In this document: one piece after another, positions 49,501-58,728 of the stretch
Layout: every line of letters starts with the position of its first letter
Numbering within the stretch: position 1 is the first letter of the stretch
Origin: Paramoeba atlantica
Lineage: Eukaryota; Discosea
NCBI GenBank assembly: GCA_977017575.1
Contig: CDRNVI010000039.1
Span: forward strand, 186,001-250,000
Length of the DNA stretch: 64,000 nt
Direction: 5' to 3'
Translations under genes and position numbers: made by a program
Notes under the pieces: generated by a model
Seen by the model: the letters and a program-made list of their open reading frames with translations, nothing else
Databases searched by the model: none
Told to the model about the DNA's origin: nothing

Positions 49501-49860
49501 TATGAGCTTATATCGTTTACAATTACTGTATGGGTAAGCACAAAATTACTCAAAAACTTCGAGCAAAACATTTACTTTACTCTTTTAAATTCATGCAGCT
49601 GGAGAGGTGTTTTCGGGGCATACTTTATCGATTTTTGATTTATAATTCATAAAAAAAATATTTTTTTGTATAAATAATATATTTTTGTAAATGCCCCTAA
49701 ATGACCCATTTATAAAAATTAATTAAAAGGGGAGTACATCCTCGCAAAAGTGGAAAAAACGGCCAAAAGCGGATATGTCACCTAGGAGGACGAGTCACCT
49801 ATTATCGACTTCGAGTGTGCTTATTTTTTCTATTAGTTACTCTCGGCCTGCTATACTAAA

Positions 49861-49955
49861 GAATGAGTTAAACGGGGTAGAATGAGTTAAACGGGGTAGA
49901 ATGAGTTAAACGGGGTAGAATGAGTTGAACGGGGTAGAATGAGTTAGACGGGGAG
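49861..49955. repeat. Tandem repeat, 5 x ~19 bp
   Basis: GAATGAGTTAAACGGGGTA repeated five times with single-base changes (AAACGG, GAACGG, AGACGG). Confidence 0.9.
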
Positions 49956-49973
49956 AAAACAAACAAATAATGT

Positions 49974-50601
49974 TATCCCCCCCTATTTAATAGGACTCCG
50001 ATTTTGGGCAAAAGGCCCTAATAAAGGGGGGGACATGGAATATACCGTAGACCCCCCCAGTAATAGACCCCCCCCCCAGTAACAAGGATTTGACCCTTTT
50101 TCGGCTGACCCCCAGTAACAAGGATTTGGCTCGGGAGGGTCATTGGAGGGGGGAGGGGGTGTTTGGGCGGGCGGGGGTGGCTGGGCGGGGTGAGGGCGGT
50201 TGCGAGGGAGCGAATGGCGTGGTTGCGGGGTTGGATAGGCTGAAAATCAACGCACTCATGAACAAAAAAGGTCCTTTCTCACCCAAAAAGCATACCCCCC
50301 CCAGTAACAAGGATTTGCCCATTTTGACCCAAAATCGATTCTATTACTGAGGGGTCTACGGTAATGTGAAAGAAAAAAATCGGCGCCGCTTCGCGGCGCC
50401 TTTGTTATCGTTGTGAAACAACATCCAACTCCCTTTTGATACACTTTGGGTTGTTGCGGTAGATACGAAAAAAAAATCCACCGCCTCGCGGCGCATTCGG
50501 CAATTTTTTGGCACTTTCCCTGAAACTTTTTTGGGCCTTCCTGACCGAATGGCCCTATTAAAGAGGGGTTCGCACGTAGCCCTATTAAATAGGGGGGGAT
50601 A
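49974..50601. mobile_element. CCCTATTTAATAGG-ended element with a nested insertion
   Basis: Inverted ends TATCCCCCCCTATTTAATAG at 49974 and at 50601 (reading inward). A second inner phrase (GGCCCTAATAAAGGGGG at ~50014 and GGCCCTATTAAAGAGGG at ~50542) lies near each end. The CCCCAGTAA-type element 50045-50361 sits inside it. A GGCGCCGC-(3 nt)-GCGGCGCC hairpin is at 50384-50402. Confidence 0.65.
50045..50361. mobile_element. CCCCAGTAA-type TA element, copy b
   Basis: 317 bp flanked by TA (50043-50044 and 50362-50363). Ends CCGTAGACCCCCCCAGTAAT and CCGTAGACCCCTCAGTAATA. Internal phrases CCCAGTAACAAGGATTTG occur three times. The ~220-bp right part is nearly identical to 61477-61698, including a long GC-rich tract (50143-50235). 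Confidence 0.85.
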
Positions 50602-50640
50602 GTATGATCTACGTGGGACATCACACCTTCTCTATCTGAA

Positions 50641-50775
50641 AAACGGGGGTCCAGTTTCGCATACCTGTGACCTCGTACCATACCGAGGGGGGTATGGTAT
50701 CGTGACTCGGGGTCGATAGAATACCCCCCTCGGTATGGTACGAGGTCACAAGTATGCGAAACTGGACCCCCGTTT
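50641..50775. repeat. Near-perfect 53-bp inverted repeat
   Basis: The arms (50641-50693 and 50723-50775), beginning AAACGGGGGTCCAGTTTCGC and including CGTACCATACCGAGGGGGG, match with one mismatch around a 29-nt loop. A diverged half (ACGGGTGTCCGGTTTAGCAT) is at about 58165. Confidence 0.9.
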
Positions 50776-50880
50776 AACTATATTTGAGTAGTGAAATGAA
50801 TGTAAATAATGAATCTTAAATAATAATGATCATTGTATCGTCATTGCCCCTGACTTGTCCCCGCTTTCGTGTCTTGGTAC

Positions 50881-50928
50881 TAGGTGACATATCCTCTCAT
50901 CGATTGTAAAAAGAGGATATGTCACCTA
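50881..50928. repeat. Hairpin with 17-bp stem (TAGGTGACATATCCTCT)
   Basis: A perfect stem around a 14-nt loop. The same phrase, GGATATGTCACCTAGGAGGA, occurs at 49771-49790, 1.1 kb to the left, so the two may mark the ends of a composite unit. Confidence 0.85.
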
Positions 50929-50947
50929 GGAGGACAAGTGAGGGGGG

Positions 50948-51430
50948 GTGACGGTAGTATCTAAAAAACCCTCTAAACCACGGGCTTTCGCCTCCGTTGC
51001 GGACCAATTCGACAAGGAGAATATCCAGTATGCATGGGACAAAGCCCAGGCAGCAGAAATTTTAGAACAGCTAACATGGGAGGAACGGAAACCCCCCCAG
51101 CACAATAAAAGGGCAAAAAGATCCCAGAACTTAACACCACGGGCGAGCTTCGCTGCCACACCAGTCGGTGCCGACACCTCCCCTTGAAAAGTACTGTATG
51201 ATTTTATAACATACGCACTCAAGAGTACTCAAGAGTATACGTACTCAAGAGTATACGTACTCAAGAGTACAAATTCGAATTCTCAGGGAGCGAAAATTTG
51301 AGTCTTTTAAAGACTGGCCTACGGACCCAGTAACATCTGCAAAAATGGATACAGGAATACTCATCAAAATAGCAGAAGAGAGCGGTATGGACGAGGCAGC
51401 AATTCTCTTTAAACACTTAACTAACCCATA
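50948..51430 (+). other. Plus-strand open stretch, doubtful gene
   Basis: A 79-codon frame (50948-51187, including KPRAFASVADQFDKENIQYA) is followed by a ~17-bp tandem repeat (ACTCAAGAGTATACGT, 51211-51270) and a second open frame (about 51281-51430) reading RERKFESFKDWPTDPVTSA and ending KHLTNP. Both are hydrophilic and protein-like in composition. The second recalls the R-x-x-S-F-x-x-W-P start of BIR domains but lacks the zinc-binding Cys/His residues. They run against the host direction and end at a strong hairpin, so they may be the remains of a mobile or captured gene. Unrecognised. Confidence 0.3.
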
Positions 51431-51454
51431 ACTGTTCAATGCCCTCCTAACAAA

Positions 51455-51493
51455 GGAAAAGGACTCGAGATCTTATATCTCGAGTCCTTTTCC
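51455..51493. repeat. Perfect 17-bp stem hairpin with 5-nt loop
   Basis: GGAAAAGGACTCGAGAT, loop CTTAT, then the exact inverse. It lies 25 bp after the stop of the second plus-strand frame. Confidence 0.95.
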
Positions 51494-52093
51494 TGCGAAC
51501 AACACCAAAGAAAAGCACTTTTAGTTTCTAACAGCCAGAACGTGGTATCCTGGCTTACGCATTGGAAAGCCGGGCCTCCATTCATCATGTACTGGCTTTG
51601 CAAATTGAAACGATTTCATGGGAACGGCTTATTAAATCAGGTTGTATGAATTGAATCCAAACGTAATATAGCAGGTTGACCGTCGCGCATCGGAAGAAAG
51701 GCGACAAGCTTGGCCTAGATTCATTAGCAAATATTTGTCTACAACAACGAAGAAATAATTTCCTTACAGATTAATCCAACATGGTTATGTAATAAAATTT
51801 ATTAAATTGAAAGTTATATTCTTTTATATTCGCATTCCTTTATAGTCATCCAACATGGTATGGTTGCTTAGGTTCTACTCAATAGGAGCTCAACAGAAGT
51901 TCGCTGCGCATGGAGATCGGTAACTAGAAAAAATATTTTTGAAGAAATGAGCAAAAGTGCGGAGTTTGGTTCAGTTTCAACGTATATTTTTTGCTTGTTA
52001 CTACTACTTACTTAGAGAGACCTCCTTCTTTCTACTTAAATTCTTCTAATTACTCACGTGCTAATTTTCAGCCTTTTGCAAATTACAGAACTT
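51494..52093. other. Intergenic spacer, no gene seen
   Basis: 600 bp of AT-rich DNA without a recognised feature. The phrase ATCCAACATGGT occurs twice (about 51775 and 51848). Confidence 0.4.
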
Positions 52094-53029
52094 TCATTTT
52101 CTCTTCAAGTTCTCGCTGTAAATCTCAGTGCGATCACGTGCTCTAGTTAAAAAGTTTTCTGTATCGACATGGGTATCCTCCTTACGACGCGCATCTAATT
52201 CGCGACGTATTTTTTCAGAGGTAGTACTTTTATAAAACTTCCAGGCAGCTTGCGATTCATCTACCACTGTTAAAGATGTACCATTATTATCTTTGGATTC
52301 TTCTGTTAGGTGTGTTAGCGTATTCTGACTATGTGTTTCTTGTCTCTTTTTGTCTGACCAACGACGAAGGTACGTCGTACGTGCAGGTGTGATGTAGAAA
52401 AGCATAGAACCACTATCTTCGTTGCGTGCTGTTTCGTGATCAGTAGTTTGTTGCTTTACCTCTATTTGATTTGACTGACCTGTATTTGGTGGAACACCGC
52501 TGATCGTCATTAATGCGGAGCACTGAAGAGACGGGCTTGTGCACGACGGGCTTGTGCTTTTATGCGCTGTTGTCCCACGAAAAAGAGTGACATTATCAGT
52601 TTCGAACTGCTTACATAATTTGCGCTCTGTTTCATGCACTTCAGAACCAGTAACAGGACGAAGAATGTATCGACGTAAGGGATTGCTCCATCGCGTCCAT
52701 TTATTTGCATCTCTTTGCAGACAGGGGTGATGGACCTTTTGAAGGGTTTTCCAGTCGGAAAAGGAACGCAATCCGTCATTTAACAACGATGAATACTGTT
52801 CAATGGCTTTGGATAATGCATTGTAGTCTGTAGTTTGCGCTTTGTCAATAGAACTCGTCACAGGTAAGGAATAAATGGAACAAGCTGGAGAGCTACCCCC
52901 ACTGCTAATACCATGGGAAGATTCACCGCTGAAATCCGAGTCCGTTGAAAGATGATAAGATGAATCACTGGTTGTATCTTCCGAGATGCGGCTCAGCATT
53001 ACATGGTTCAGGACAACGGAGAGCAACAC
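52094..53029 (-). CDS. Hypothetical hydrophilic protein
   Basis: 311 residues, not recognised. The N-terminal 60 residues are Ser/Gly-rich. The middle holds a Trp/Cys-containing block (LRSFSDWKTLQKVHHPCL, WTRWSNPLRRYILRPVTG). The C-terminus is Lys/Arg/Glu-rich and helical (RRELDARRKEDTHVDTEN), likely to form a short coiled coil. There is no signal peptide beyond a weakly hydrophobic start (MLLSVVLNHVML), where Met11 is an alternative start. Single open frame in the host direction. Confidence 0.6.
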   Translation of the reverse strand: MLLSVVLNHVMLSRISEDTTSDSSYHLSTDSDFSGESSHGISSGGSSPACSIYSLPVTSSIDKAQTTDYNALSKAIEQYSSLLNDGLRSFSDWKTLQKVHHPCLQRDANKWTRWSNPLRRYILRPVTGSEVHETERKLCKQFETDNVTLFRGTTAHKSTSPSCTSPSLQCSALMTISGVPPNTGQSNQIEVKQQTTDHETARNEDSGSMLFYITPARTTYLRRWSDKKRQETHSQNTLTHLTEESKDNNGTSLTVVDESQAAWKFYKSTTSEKIRRELDARRKEDTHVDTENFLTRARDRTEIYSENLKRK

Positions 53030-53253
53030 TAGAGTACTAGTGATCCATAAAATTCTTTTTGTTTAACGTACAATGTACAATACCATACATGTACTATAAT
53101 ATGATGGTACATTGCATATTATAAAAAAGTACACATCGTAAGGTACTACATATACATAACGTGTGTATAAAGCATTGTTTTATCGATTGAAACAAAGAAA
53201 GATTGATATTGTAGAGGCAAAAAGATTTTTAGTATTATTAAAAGAGTAAACGT

Positions 53254-54096
53254 TTACGAAATCCAATAGCCTACTTCCACGAATGAAGGACAAATGTCAT
53301 CAATAAAACCAGTAATAGGGTTACCTGAAAGATTAACATAAGACAAATTCGCTGGAAGGTTTCGTAAATCTACATAGCCACTGAATTGATTTTCATGAAG
53401 ATTTAATGTCTCCAGAGAATGAGGTAATGCTTCAAAACAAAGCGGACCGGATAGCTTGTTACCGTTTAAACTTAGTACTTCGAGAGTGGGGGGCAAGTGG
53501 GCCAAAGAGACAGAACATGAAAAACTATTTTCAGAAGCGCTTAGGATTTCAAGAGACGAAGGAAGTTGAAGCAGGGAAATAGAACCCTCAAAGCGGTTCA
53601 CATCGATGAAGAGTTTAGTCAAGGCCACAGGTAACTGACACAAGTTGACCGTTCCATGAAAAAAGTTCGTTAAAATAAACAATGTATTCAATTCGGCTGG
53701 TAATGAACTCCAATCTACCTCCCCTACAAATCGATTTCGTTGTAATTCAAGATTTCGCAAACCTGTAGGCAGGTCAACCCATTCAATTTGCCCTTCAAGA
53801 TAATTTCCTCGTATATTAAACGACTCCAGTGAGGGGCTGTCAAAGCGCAAATCAATTGTTCCCTCAAGGTTCTGAGCGTTCCACATAATTTTAGAAACTT
53901 GCCCCTTCACGTCGCATATTATTCCATACCATGTGCATGCACTATTTGAGCTTGACCACGTGGGATGAGGGTTGGATACATCTTGTATTATACGCTGCAA
54001 CTGGTACTCTGGAGGAAGTTGAGATCCACGAACCTTTTGTGGTCCACGTTGCGAAATGAAGACATCATCTAAGATTGCAAGATCGATCATTCGCAA
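53254..54096 (-). CDS. Leucine-rich repeat protein
   Basis: 280 residues. An LRRNT-like cap (about 20-65) with a conserved start (KVRGSQLPPEYQLQRII) and the Cys pair CTWYGIICDVKG is followed by about eight LRRs of the form LP-x-x-L-x-x-L-x-L-x-x-N-x-F-x-G-x-I/V (for example LPPTLEVLSLNGNKLSGPL). No signal peptide or membrane segment. It is clearly related to 26266-27540 and to the interrupted gene 46526-47933, and supplies the uninterrupted reference across the insertion site of that gene. Confidence 0.85.
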   Translation of the reverse strand: MRMIDLAILDDVFISQRGPQKVRGSQLPPEYQLQRIIQDVSNPHPTWSSSNSACTWYGIICDVKGQVSKIMWNAQNLEGTIDLRFDSPSLESFNIRGNYLEGQIEWVDLPTGLRNLELQRNRFVGEVDWSSLPAELNTLFILTNFFHGTVNLCQLPVALTKLFIDVNRFEGSISLLQLPSSLEILSASENSFSCSVSLAHLPPTLEVLSLNGNKLSGPLCFEALPHSLETLNLHENQFSGYVDLRNLPANLSYVNLSGNPITGFIDDICPSFVEVGYWIS

Positions 54097-54439
54097 TAGT
54101 AAGACCGCGTGATTTGTTTTTTAAAATAGTCAAATTACACAGATAACAAGTTTTTACGAAAAGAAGTTGTAACACAAAGAGTAATCAACAGTATCTGAAT
54201 AAAACATAGATTTACCTCATTTTTTTTGCGCTCTTGATTGCCTCTCTGCATTCGTCAAACGGCAAACATGTAAAATGCAAGAAAAATATTATGCAAGAAA
54301 TGAGTTAAAAAGAAGAAAAAAACAATTGCTCGTGATGCTCAAGTCGTCCGAAAGGGAATCAGATTCCTACCTCAGTGATTTTCGCTAAAAAATATATCGA
54401 AACCTAAAAATGCAAAGAAGTGATGTAACAATTGGCTCT
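54097..54439. other. Intergenic spacer, no gene seen
   Basis: 343 AT-rich bp without a recognised feature. Confidence 0.4.
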
Positions 54440-55246
54440 TCAGTGTTTACTTTTTGTATCCGAGTTTTCGTCATTCGATTTCGAAGTGTCAGGTATGCCA
54501 CAGCAGCTAGAAATATTTGTAAACTCTTTTTTAAACGTCGGAGTTCCAGAATTGTTGGGAGCAGAAAATTCCGAAATTATATCATGAAAATGTGAGGAAG
54601 AATCGTTTACTTCTTCGAACCATCTATCCAGTAATGTTTCTCGCGATATTGCTGTCACAGTTTCTTGATCTGTTTTACGATCTGAATGCAAGTCCCCATG
54701 GCCCAGTTTGCTCACATGTGACGAACTAGCAGCCATCAGGGGACACCATTTTAGTAATTCCTCGATTGGAGACGATACTTGAGTGAGACTAGATATTTTC
54801 TTTTTCGAATGACTCTCTGAAACATTCGCTCGTTCCGAGGTGTTGCCATACTGGGTATCGCTGGTCGACTCTTTATCATCTTGACCTTTACAATCTTCAG
54901 AAAGGGAGGAGTGTATAGTTCGGAGTTCGAGTGGCACTCCCAGTGCCTCGTACGACGCTTGCAGGTCTGAGGTGCATAGCGTGTCATGTCCCGCAACTTT
55001 AGTGGAAGGAAATGATTGAACAGAACGAGTTTCAGAGATACCTAAAATATTGTCAATTTTTTTCCTATAGCCCAATTTGAGCTGTTCAATTTGATTAAGA
55101 AGGTACGCTTCACGCTTAAGGTGAGCACTACGTGTTTTTTCAATTTCGTCGTTCAAATTATCCAGTTTTCGTGAGTAGGAAGTACATAAAAGACGCATCT
55201 GCTCTCGTTCGTGAGTTGCGCGCGCCGAAGAAGTATGCTGTTTCAT
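54440..55246 (-). CDS. Coiled-coil protein, paralogue of 57229-58014
   Basis: 268 residues. Residues ~10-75 form a coiled coil (LLCTSYSRKLDNLNDEIEK, then LLNQIEQLKLGYRKKIDNIL). This aligns with the paralogue upstream (YVRKIENLEEQLEKTRQAQ, IENVKQNYTKKIRNVL). The rest is Ser/Asp-rich and probably unordered, with a second short conserved block (ELLKWCPLMAASSSHVS versus MSEWLPHMSLSSTDPD). Function unknown; the family was not recognised. The two genes are 2.0 kb apart in the same direction, which suggests tandem duplication later separated by insertion of mobile DNA. Confidence 0.7.
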   Translation of the reverse strand: MKQHTSSARATHEREQMRLLCTSYSRKLDNLNDEIEKTRSAHLKREAYLLNQIEQLKLGYRKKIDNILGISETRSVQSFPSTKVAGHDTLCTSDLQASYEALGVPLELRTIHSSLSEDCKGQDDKESTSDTQYGNTSERANVSESHSKKKISSLTQVSSPIEELLKWCPLMAASSSHVSKLGHGDLHSDRKTDQETVTAISRETLLDRWFEEVNDSSSHFHDIISEFSAPNNSGTPTFKKEFTNISSCCGIPDTSKSNDENSDTKSKH

Positions 55247-55441
55247 ATGCCGGGACTAATACTTACTTTTCTGTAAGTCATAGTTTCCATAATCGCATGC
55301 TGTTGAATAGGAAAAAAGATTCACATATCGAGAAACATACATGTACATGTACCGGCGAAACGGTTATTAAGGATAAAAGTAATTACACTGCCGACTAATA
55401 TTATTGAGTTTTTAATTATTGGCGAAACTATGCAACTTTTA

Positions 55442-55789
55442 CAGTGCGGGGCTTTATTACGGGACGGGTTAATTAAGGGACACCCCCCATCAAGGCCAAA
55501 GTGTCCCGTAATTAACCGTCCCTTAATTCTCTTTTTTTTTTCAAGGCTCAACTATACCTTTTTCTTTCCATTATCTTCCTTTACTTGTCTCCTTTTTCGT
55601 TCCCTTATCTTACCAAAACATTTTTATGTGTGCCTGATAACTTGCGCGCTCTGTGATTTGGGCGCTACACTTGTAGTTCTTTTGTCCCATTCCAAATATA
55701 TGACCCCACCCCCATATTGTCCCGCAAATACCCGTCCCGTAATTAAACCGTCCCGTAATTAACCCGTCCCGTAAGAACACCACGCACTG
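55442..55789. mobile_element. GTCCCGTAATTA-type TA element, copy C (intact ends)
   Basis: 348 bp flanked by TA (55440-55441 and 55790-55791). Ends CAGTGCGGGGCTTTATTACG and CAGTGCGTGGTGTTCTTACG. It lies in reverse orientation to copy B and shares the internal sequence (TGACCCCACCCCCATATTGT). Confidence 0.88.
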
Positions 55790-56146
55790 TAATTAAAAAA
55801 ACAATAATTTTTGTGCCAATAATTTTTATGCATTTAAAAAATGCGTACATATCGACAAAGAGAAGTTCTTAGTAGAAGGGCGGAAAAACCCCAAAACTTA
55901 AGACTTTTTCTCCCAAAAAGATTCAAGATTTTTTACGGGGAAGAAAGTAGCTTTTCACCAATGGGTGTGATCTCGCGTAATCTCGCATGATCTCACGACC
56001 GGGTGTTGAAAAAAAATCCACTCTCGCTCCCGCTCCGTCGAATCCTTTGATGAAATTCGAGGTGTTGTGCGAAATCTATGGCACTCTTCTCTAAAAGGTG
56101 GTTGCCAACACCAGACCCCATGAGAAATTCAAAAATTGACAAATTA

Positions 56147-57092
56147 TCATAAACCACTCCGCACCAATAAGGCACCCACCCTTAACTTTTCAGCCAAGTG
56201 TCCGTTTGGGCTGTTTTTTGTTGCATTTTTCAGATCTCAACACAAAGACTTTGCGCGTGAAGAAATGAGACAAAAAGAAACGAATACGTATATTTTAGAG
56301 AGAGATTACCATTTTGTCACCTTTTCTCCGCTACTCGCCACACAAGCTTTGAGGCGAGTATCGAAGCTCAAAACCGAATCATCAATATAATCTTGAGACA
56401 ATTTACGCCATGCTTTACGTATACTTTTTATGGGATCTTCTTTCTTTGCAGGATTGTATTCATCTACAAGATTTTGTACCATGCTTCACACGCTTTCTAT
56501 TGGTGAGAGATCGGGGGAGTTAGGCGCCCAATTTTTCAATAATTTCATTTTGCAGTCCTCAAGGTACGCTTTTGTTTCCTTGGAAATGTGAGGTGTTGCC
56601 CCATCTTGCTGAAAAACACAGTTTGGGGGGATTTTTTAATGTTTTAATGTACGAAACACATGTAATTGAGTTGGATGGAATAACAAGGTGTCTTTTGATT
56701 CTTTTTTTTACTTCAGGGCCTTTTTTTTATACCTCAGAGTATGATATTTTCAGACGAATTGTTTTTCAAATATTTTCGAGTATGTTTCACATTAACATTG
56801 AACTCGCGGGCTAGTTGCCTTATCGCAACCCCTTGATCAAGCCTCATGCGCACTAAAAATTTTCCACTTTCTTTAACACCACCCCTGGGGAGTCGCTACG
56901 TATTTCTTGGCATGAAAAGTGAAAAGTTTTCAAAAATAATTTCAACGTTTTTTTATTTTTCGAAATGACCCAAAGTCAACGGGAACGTACAGATCTCAAA
57001 ATTTTGCACGATAAAGTGGTGAGATATCCCGCCTAACCCCCCTCGTGCGAAAAATAAGGGTGGGTGCCTTTTTGATGCGGAGGGGTTTATGA
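56147..57092 (-). mobile_element. Tc1/mariner transposon, internally deleted
   Basis: Inverted ends of ~38 bp: TCATAAACCACTCCGCACCA at 56147 and, read inward, TCATAAACCCCTCCGCATCA at 57092, both continuing to AAGGCACCCACCCTTA. Inside on the minus strand are an N-terminal HTH piece (about 56900-56775) and a C-terminal DDE piece (56625-56306). The middle of the transposase is missing, so this is a dead, deleted copy of about 0.95 kb. Confidence 0.8.
56306..56900 (-). pseudogene. Tc1/mariner transposase pseudogene
   Basis: The HTH piece reads RLDQGVAIRQLAREFNVNV. The catalytic piece reads VFQQDGATPHISKETKAYL, then NWAPNSPDLSPIESV, a classic Tc1/mariner block containing the second Asp (QQDGA-x-x-H) and the final acidic residue (PDLSPIE). 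Where the family has Trp after ESV there is a TGA stop. The frame then continues to KVTKW and a TAA. Sequence between the pieces is short and out of frame, so the centre with the first Asp is lost. Confidence 0.82.
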
Positions 57093-57228
57093 CACGTAAC
57101 TCTGCGAGAGCTCTCCAATGATGGCCAAGTCAAACGAATTTTGACCCCCCACATTTTCGTGCCCACCCCTGTATGTAGTTTTATCAAAGGGAAAGTGGAA
57201 ATAAAATTGTTGGCTAATGCATGGCTGG

Positions 57229-58014
57229 CTAATGCATGATTGTCGTAGAATTAGCATTTTCTTGAAGCACCTTCTGAAGATTCGAGTATCCAATATCGGT
57301 ATCAGTTGAGACCTTATCCAATGAGATCGTATGGTGGGGTGCAACGCTATTGTTTTTGCTTTGGACGGTTGTGCCAAGTAACCCATCGAGTCGAATTTTA
57401 TTATTCTTTTTTGTTTCTTGATGCACTCTCAGAGCACCATTTACCGGATTTACGTCACCAATGGGTCTATCAGGGTCCGTTGATGATAATGACATGTGCG
57501 GCAACCATTCGCTCATAGTATTTGAACACGCAATTTGCTCTAGTAGACGTTTCTTTACGTTTAACTGATCGTTATGAGCATTAAGAATTTCATTTTCCTT
57601 TAATTCCTGTTGTTCGAGACGGCGAAGCCGTTTTCTTACGCCTGACTGAGGATCGAATGCAGGTACCTCTATTTTTCTTGCCTCTTCCAATAATGAGTCG
57701 GGGAATGGATGCTCGGTGCCACTTAAACCAGAAGTAGTTCCTTCCGGGACCGGATAATTATGACATGCCAATACATTCCTTATTTTTTTAGTGTAGTTTT
57801 GTTTCACATTTTCGATTTGCGTTACGTAGTGGTGCTCCCTCGCTCTCTGCGCTTGCCTCGTTTTTTCGAGCTGTTCTTCCAAATTTTCAATCTTACGCAC
57901 ATAGCAACGGGCTAGTTGAAGTAGTTGTTTAACTTCAGTTGGGTGGTCGTCTATTTCTGGAAGTGTAGAAGTCGAATCGTACAATTTTTCATCCCCCATC
58001 ACTCTTCTATTCAT
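57229..58014 (-). CDS. Coiled-coil protein, paralogue of 54440-55246
   Basis: 261 residues when started at 58014 (MNRRVMGDEKLYDS). The frame is open further upstream, to an ATG at 58128, but those 38 codons are hydrophobic and overlap a pyrimidine-rich tract that suits a 5' UTR with a trans-splice acceptor, and the paralogue has no such leader. A coiled coil covers about residues 25-90 (YVRKIENLEEQLEKTRQAQ, HHYVTQIENVKQNYTKKI). A second helical stretch (KRLRRLEQQELKENEILNAH) follows. The tail is Ser/Asn/Asp-rich. Unknown function. Confidence 0.68.
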   Translation of the reverse strand: MNRRVMGDEKLYDSTSTLPEIDDHPTEVKQLLQLARCYVRKIENLEEQLEKTRQAQRAREHHYVTQIENVKQNYTKKIRNVLACHNYPVPEGTTSGLSGTEHPFPDSLLEEARKIEVPAFDPQSGVRKRLRRLEQQELKENEILNAHNDQLNVKKRLLEQIACSNTMSEWLPHMSLSSTDPDRPIGDVNPVNGALRVHQETKKNNKIRLDGLLGTTVQSKNNSVAPHHTISLDKVSTDTDIGYSNLQKVLQENANSTTIMH

Positions 58015-58270
58015 TGCAAAAAGATAGATAGAAAATGCAAAATGTAAAAAATGTACATAGAAAAATAAATGTGAACTCATCAAATTACTGTAATTTACAA
58101 GTGCTAATAATAGTGCCCAATTTAGCATACTTTGGTATGATAATACTCGCAGATACGGAAGTGCTTAAAAAAACGGGTGTCCGGTTTAGCATACCCACGG
58201 CCTGGTACGAGTTCACGGATTGTCTTCGCTAAAATGTTAAAAATCACTGCTCAGCTATTCAATGTTAACG

Positions 58271-58393
58271 AATTTCCTTTTTAATAGCTTCGTTAAACGC
58301 GATGGTTGTTTTCAACGGAGAACATCCTGCTACGCACTTCGCGTTAAAAACTGCCTCCGCGTTTAACGAAGCGGCCAAAAAAAAGAAAAATTG
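58271..58393. mobile_element. Stand-alone palindromic MITE, copy S3
   Basis: Arms AGCTTCGTTAAACGCGATGG and CTCCGCGTTTAACGAAGC with A/T-rich outer parts (AATTTCCTTTTTAA and AAAAAAAAGAAAAATT). It is followed at 58410-58448 by a fragment related to the 729-bp element (GAGGGTTGAAACCTATGAAA). Confidence 0.75.
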
Positions 58394-58535
58394 GCGAGAA
58401 AAGTGAGAGGGTTGAAACCTATGAAAGGCAAAACCTGGCAAAACCCGCATATTCCTCATTGACGTGGCGAAGAAAAATACTTTGTAAAAAATAGTGAAGA
58501 CATAGCTACAATAATAATTTTTGTAATACTAATTA

Positions 58536-58714
58536 CTGCCCCCCCCCGTTTAAGCGCACCTCGTTTTCCGCGAAAAGTGCGCTTAAACGGGGGGGTCTGA
58601 ATCACTACATAAAAAAAAAATTGGCGCCGCTTCGCGGCGCCGGGCTCTTTCCTTCAACTCTATGTGCGCTTAAACGGGGGGGTCTGACCGGGTGCGCTTA
58701 AAGGGGGGGGACAG
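58536..58714. mobile_element. GTTTAAGCGCAC-type TA element
   Basis: 179 bp flanked by TA (58534-58535 and 58715-58716). Ends CTGCCCCCCCCCGTTTAAGC and, inverted, CTGTCCCCCCCCTTTAAGCG. The phrase GTGCGCTTAAACGGGGGGG occurs four times in both orientations. A GGCGCCGC-(TTC)-GCGGCGCC hairpin lies in the middle (58623-58641). Confidence 0.88.
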
Positions 58715-58728
58715 TATTAATAATTATT

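Noticed and set aside
51281-51430. BIR-domain protein
   Set aside because: Only the first R-x-x-S-F-x-x-W-P pattern fits; the zinc-binding Cys and His residues are missing.
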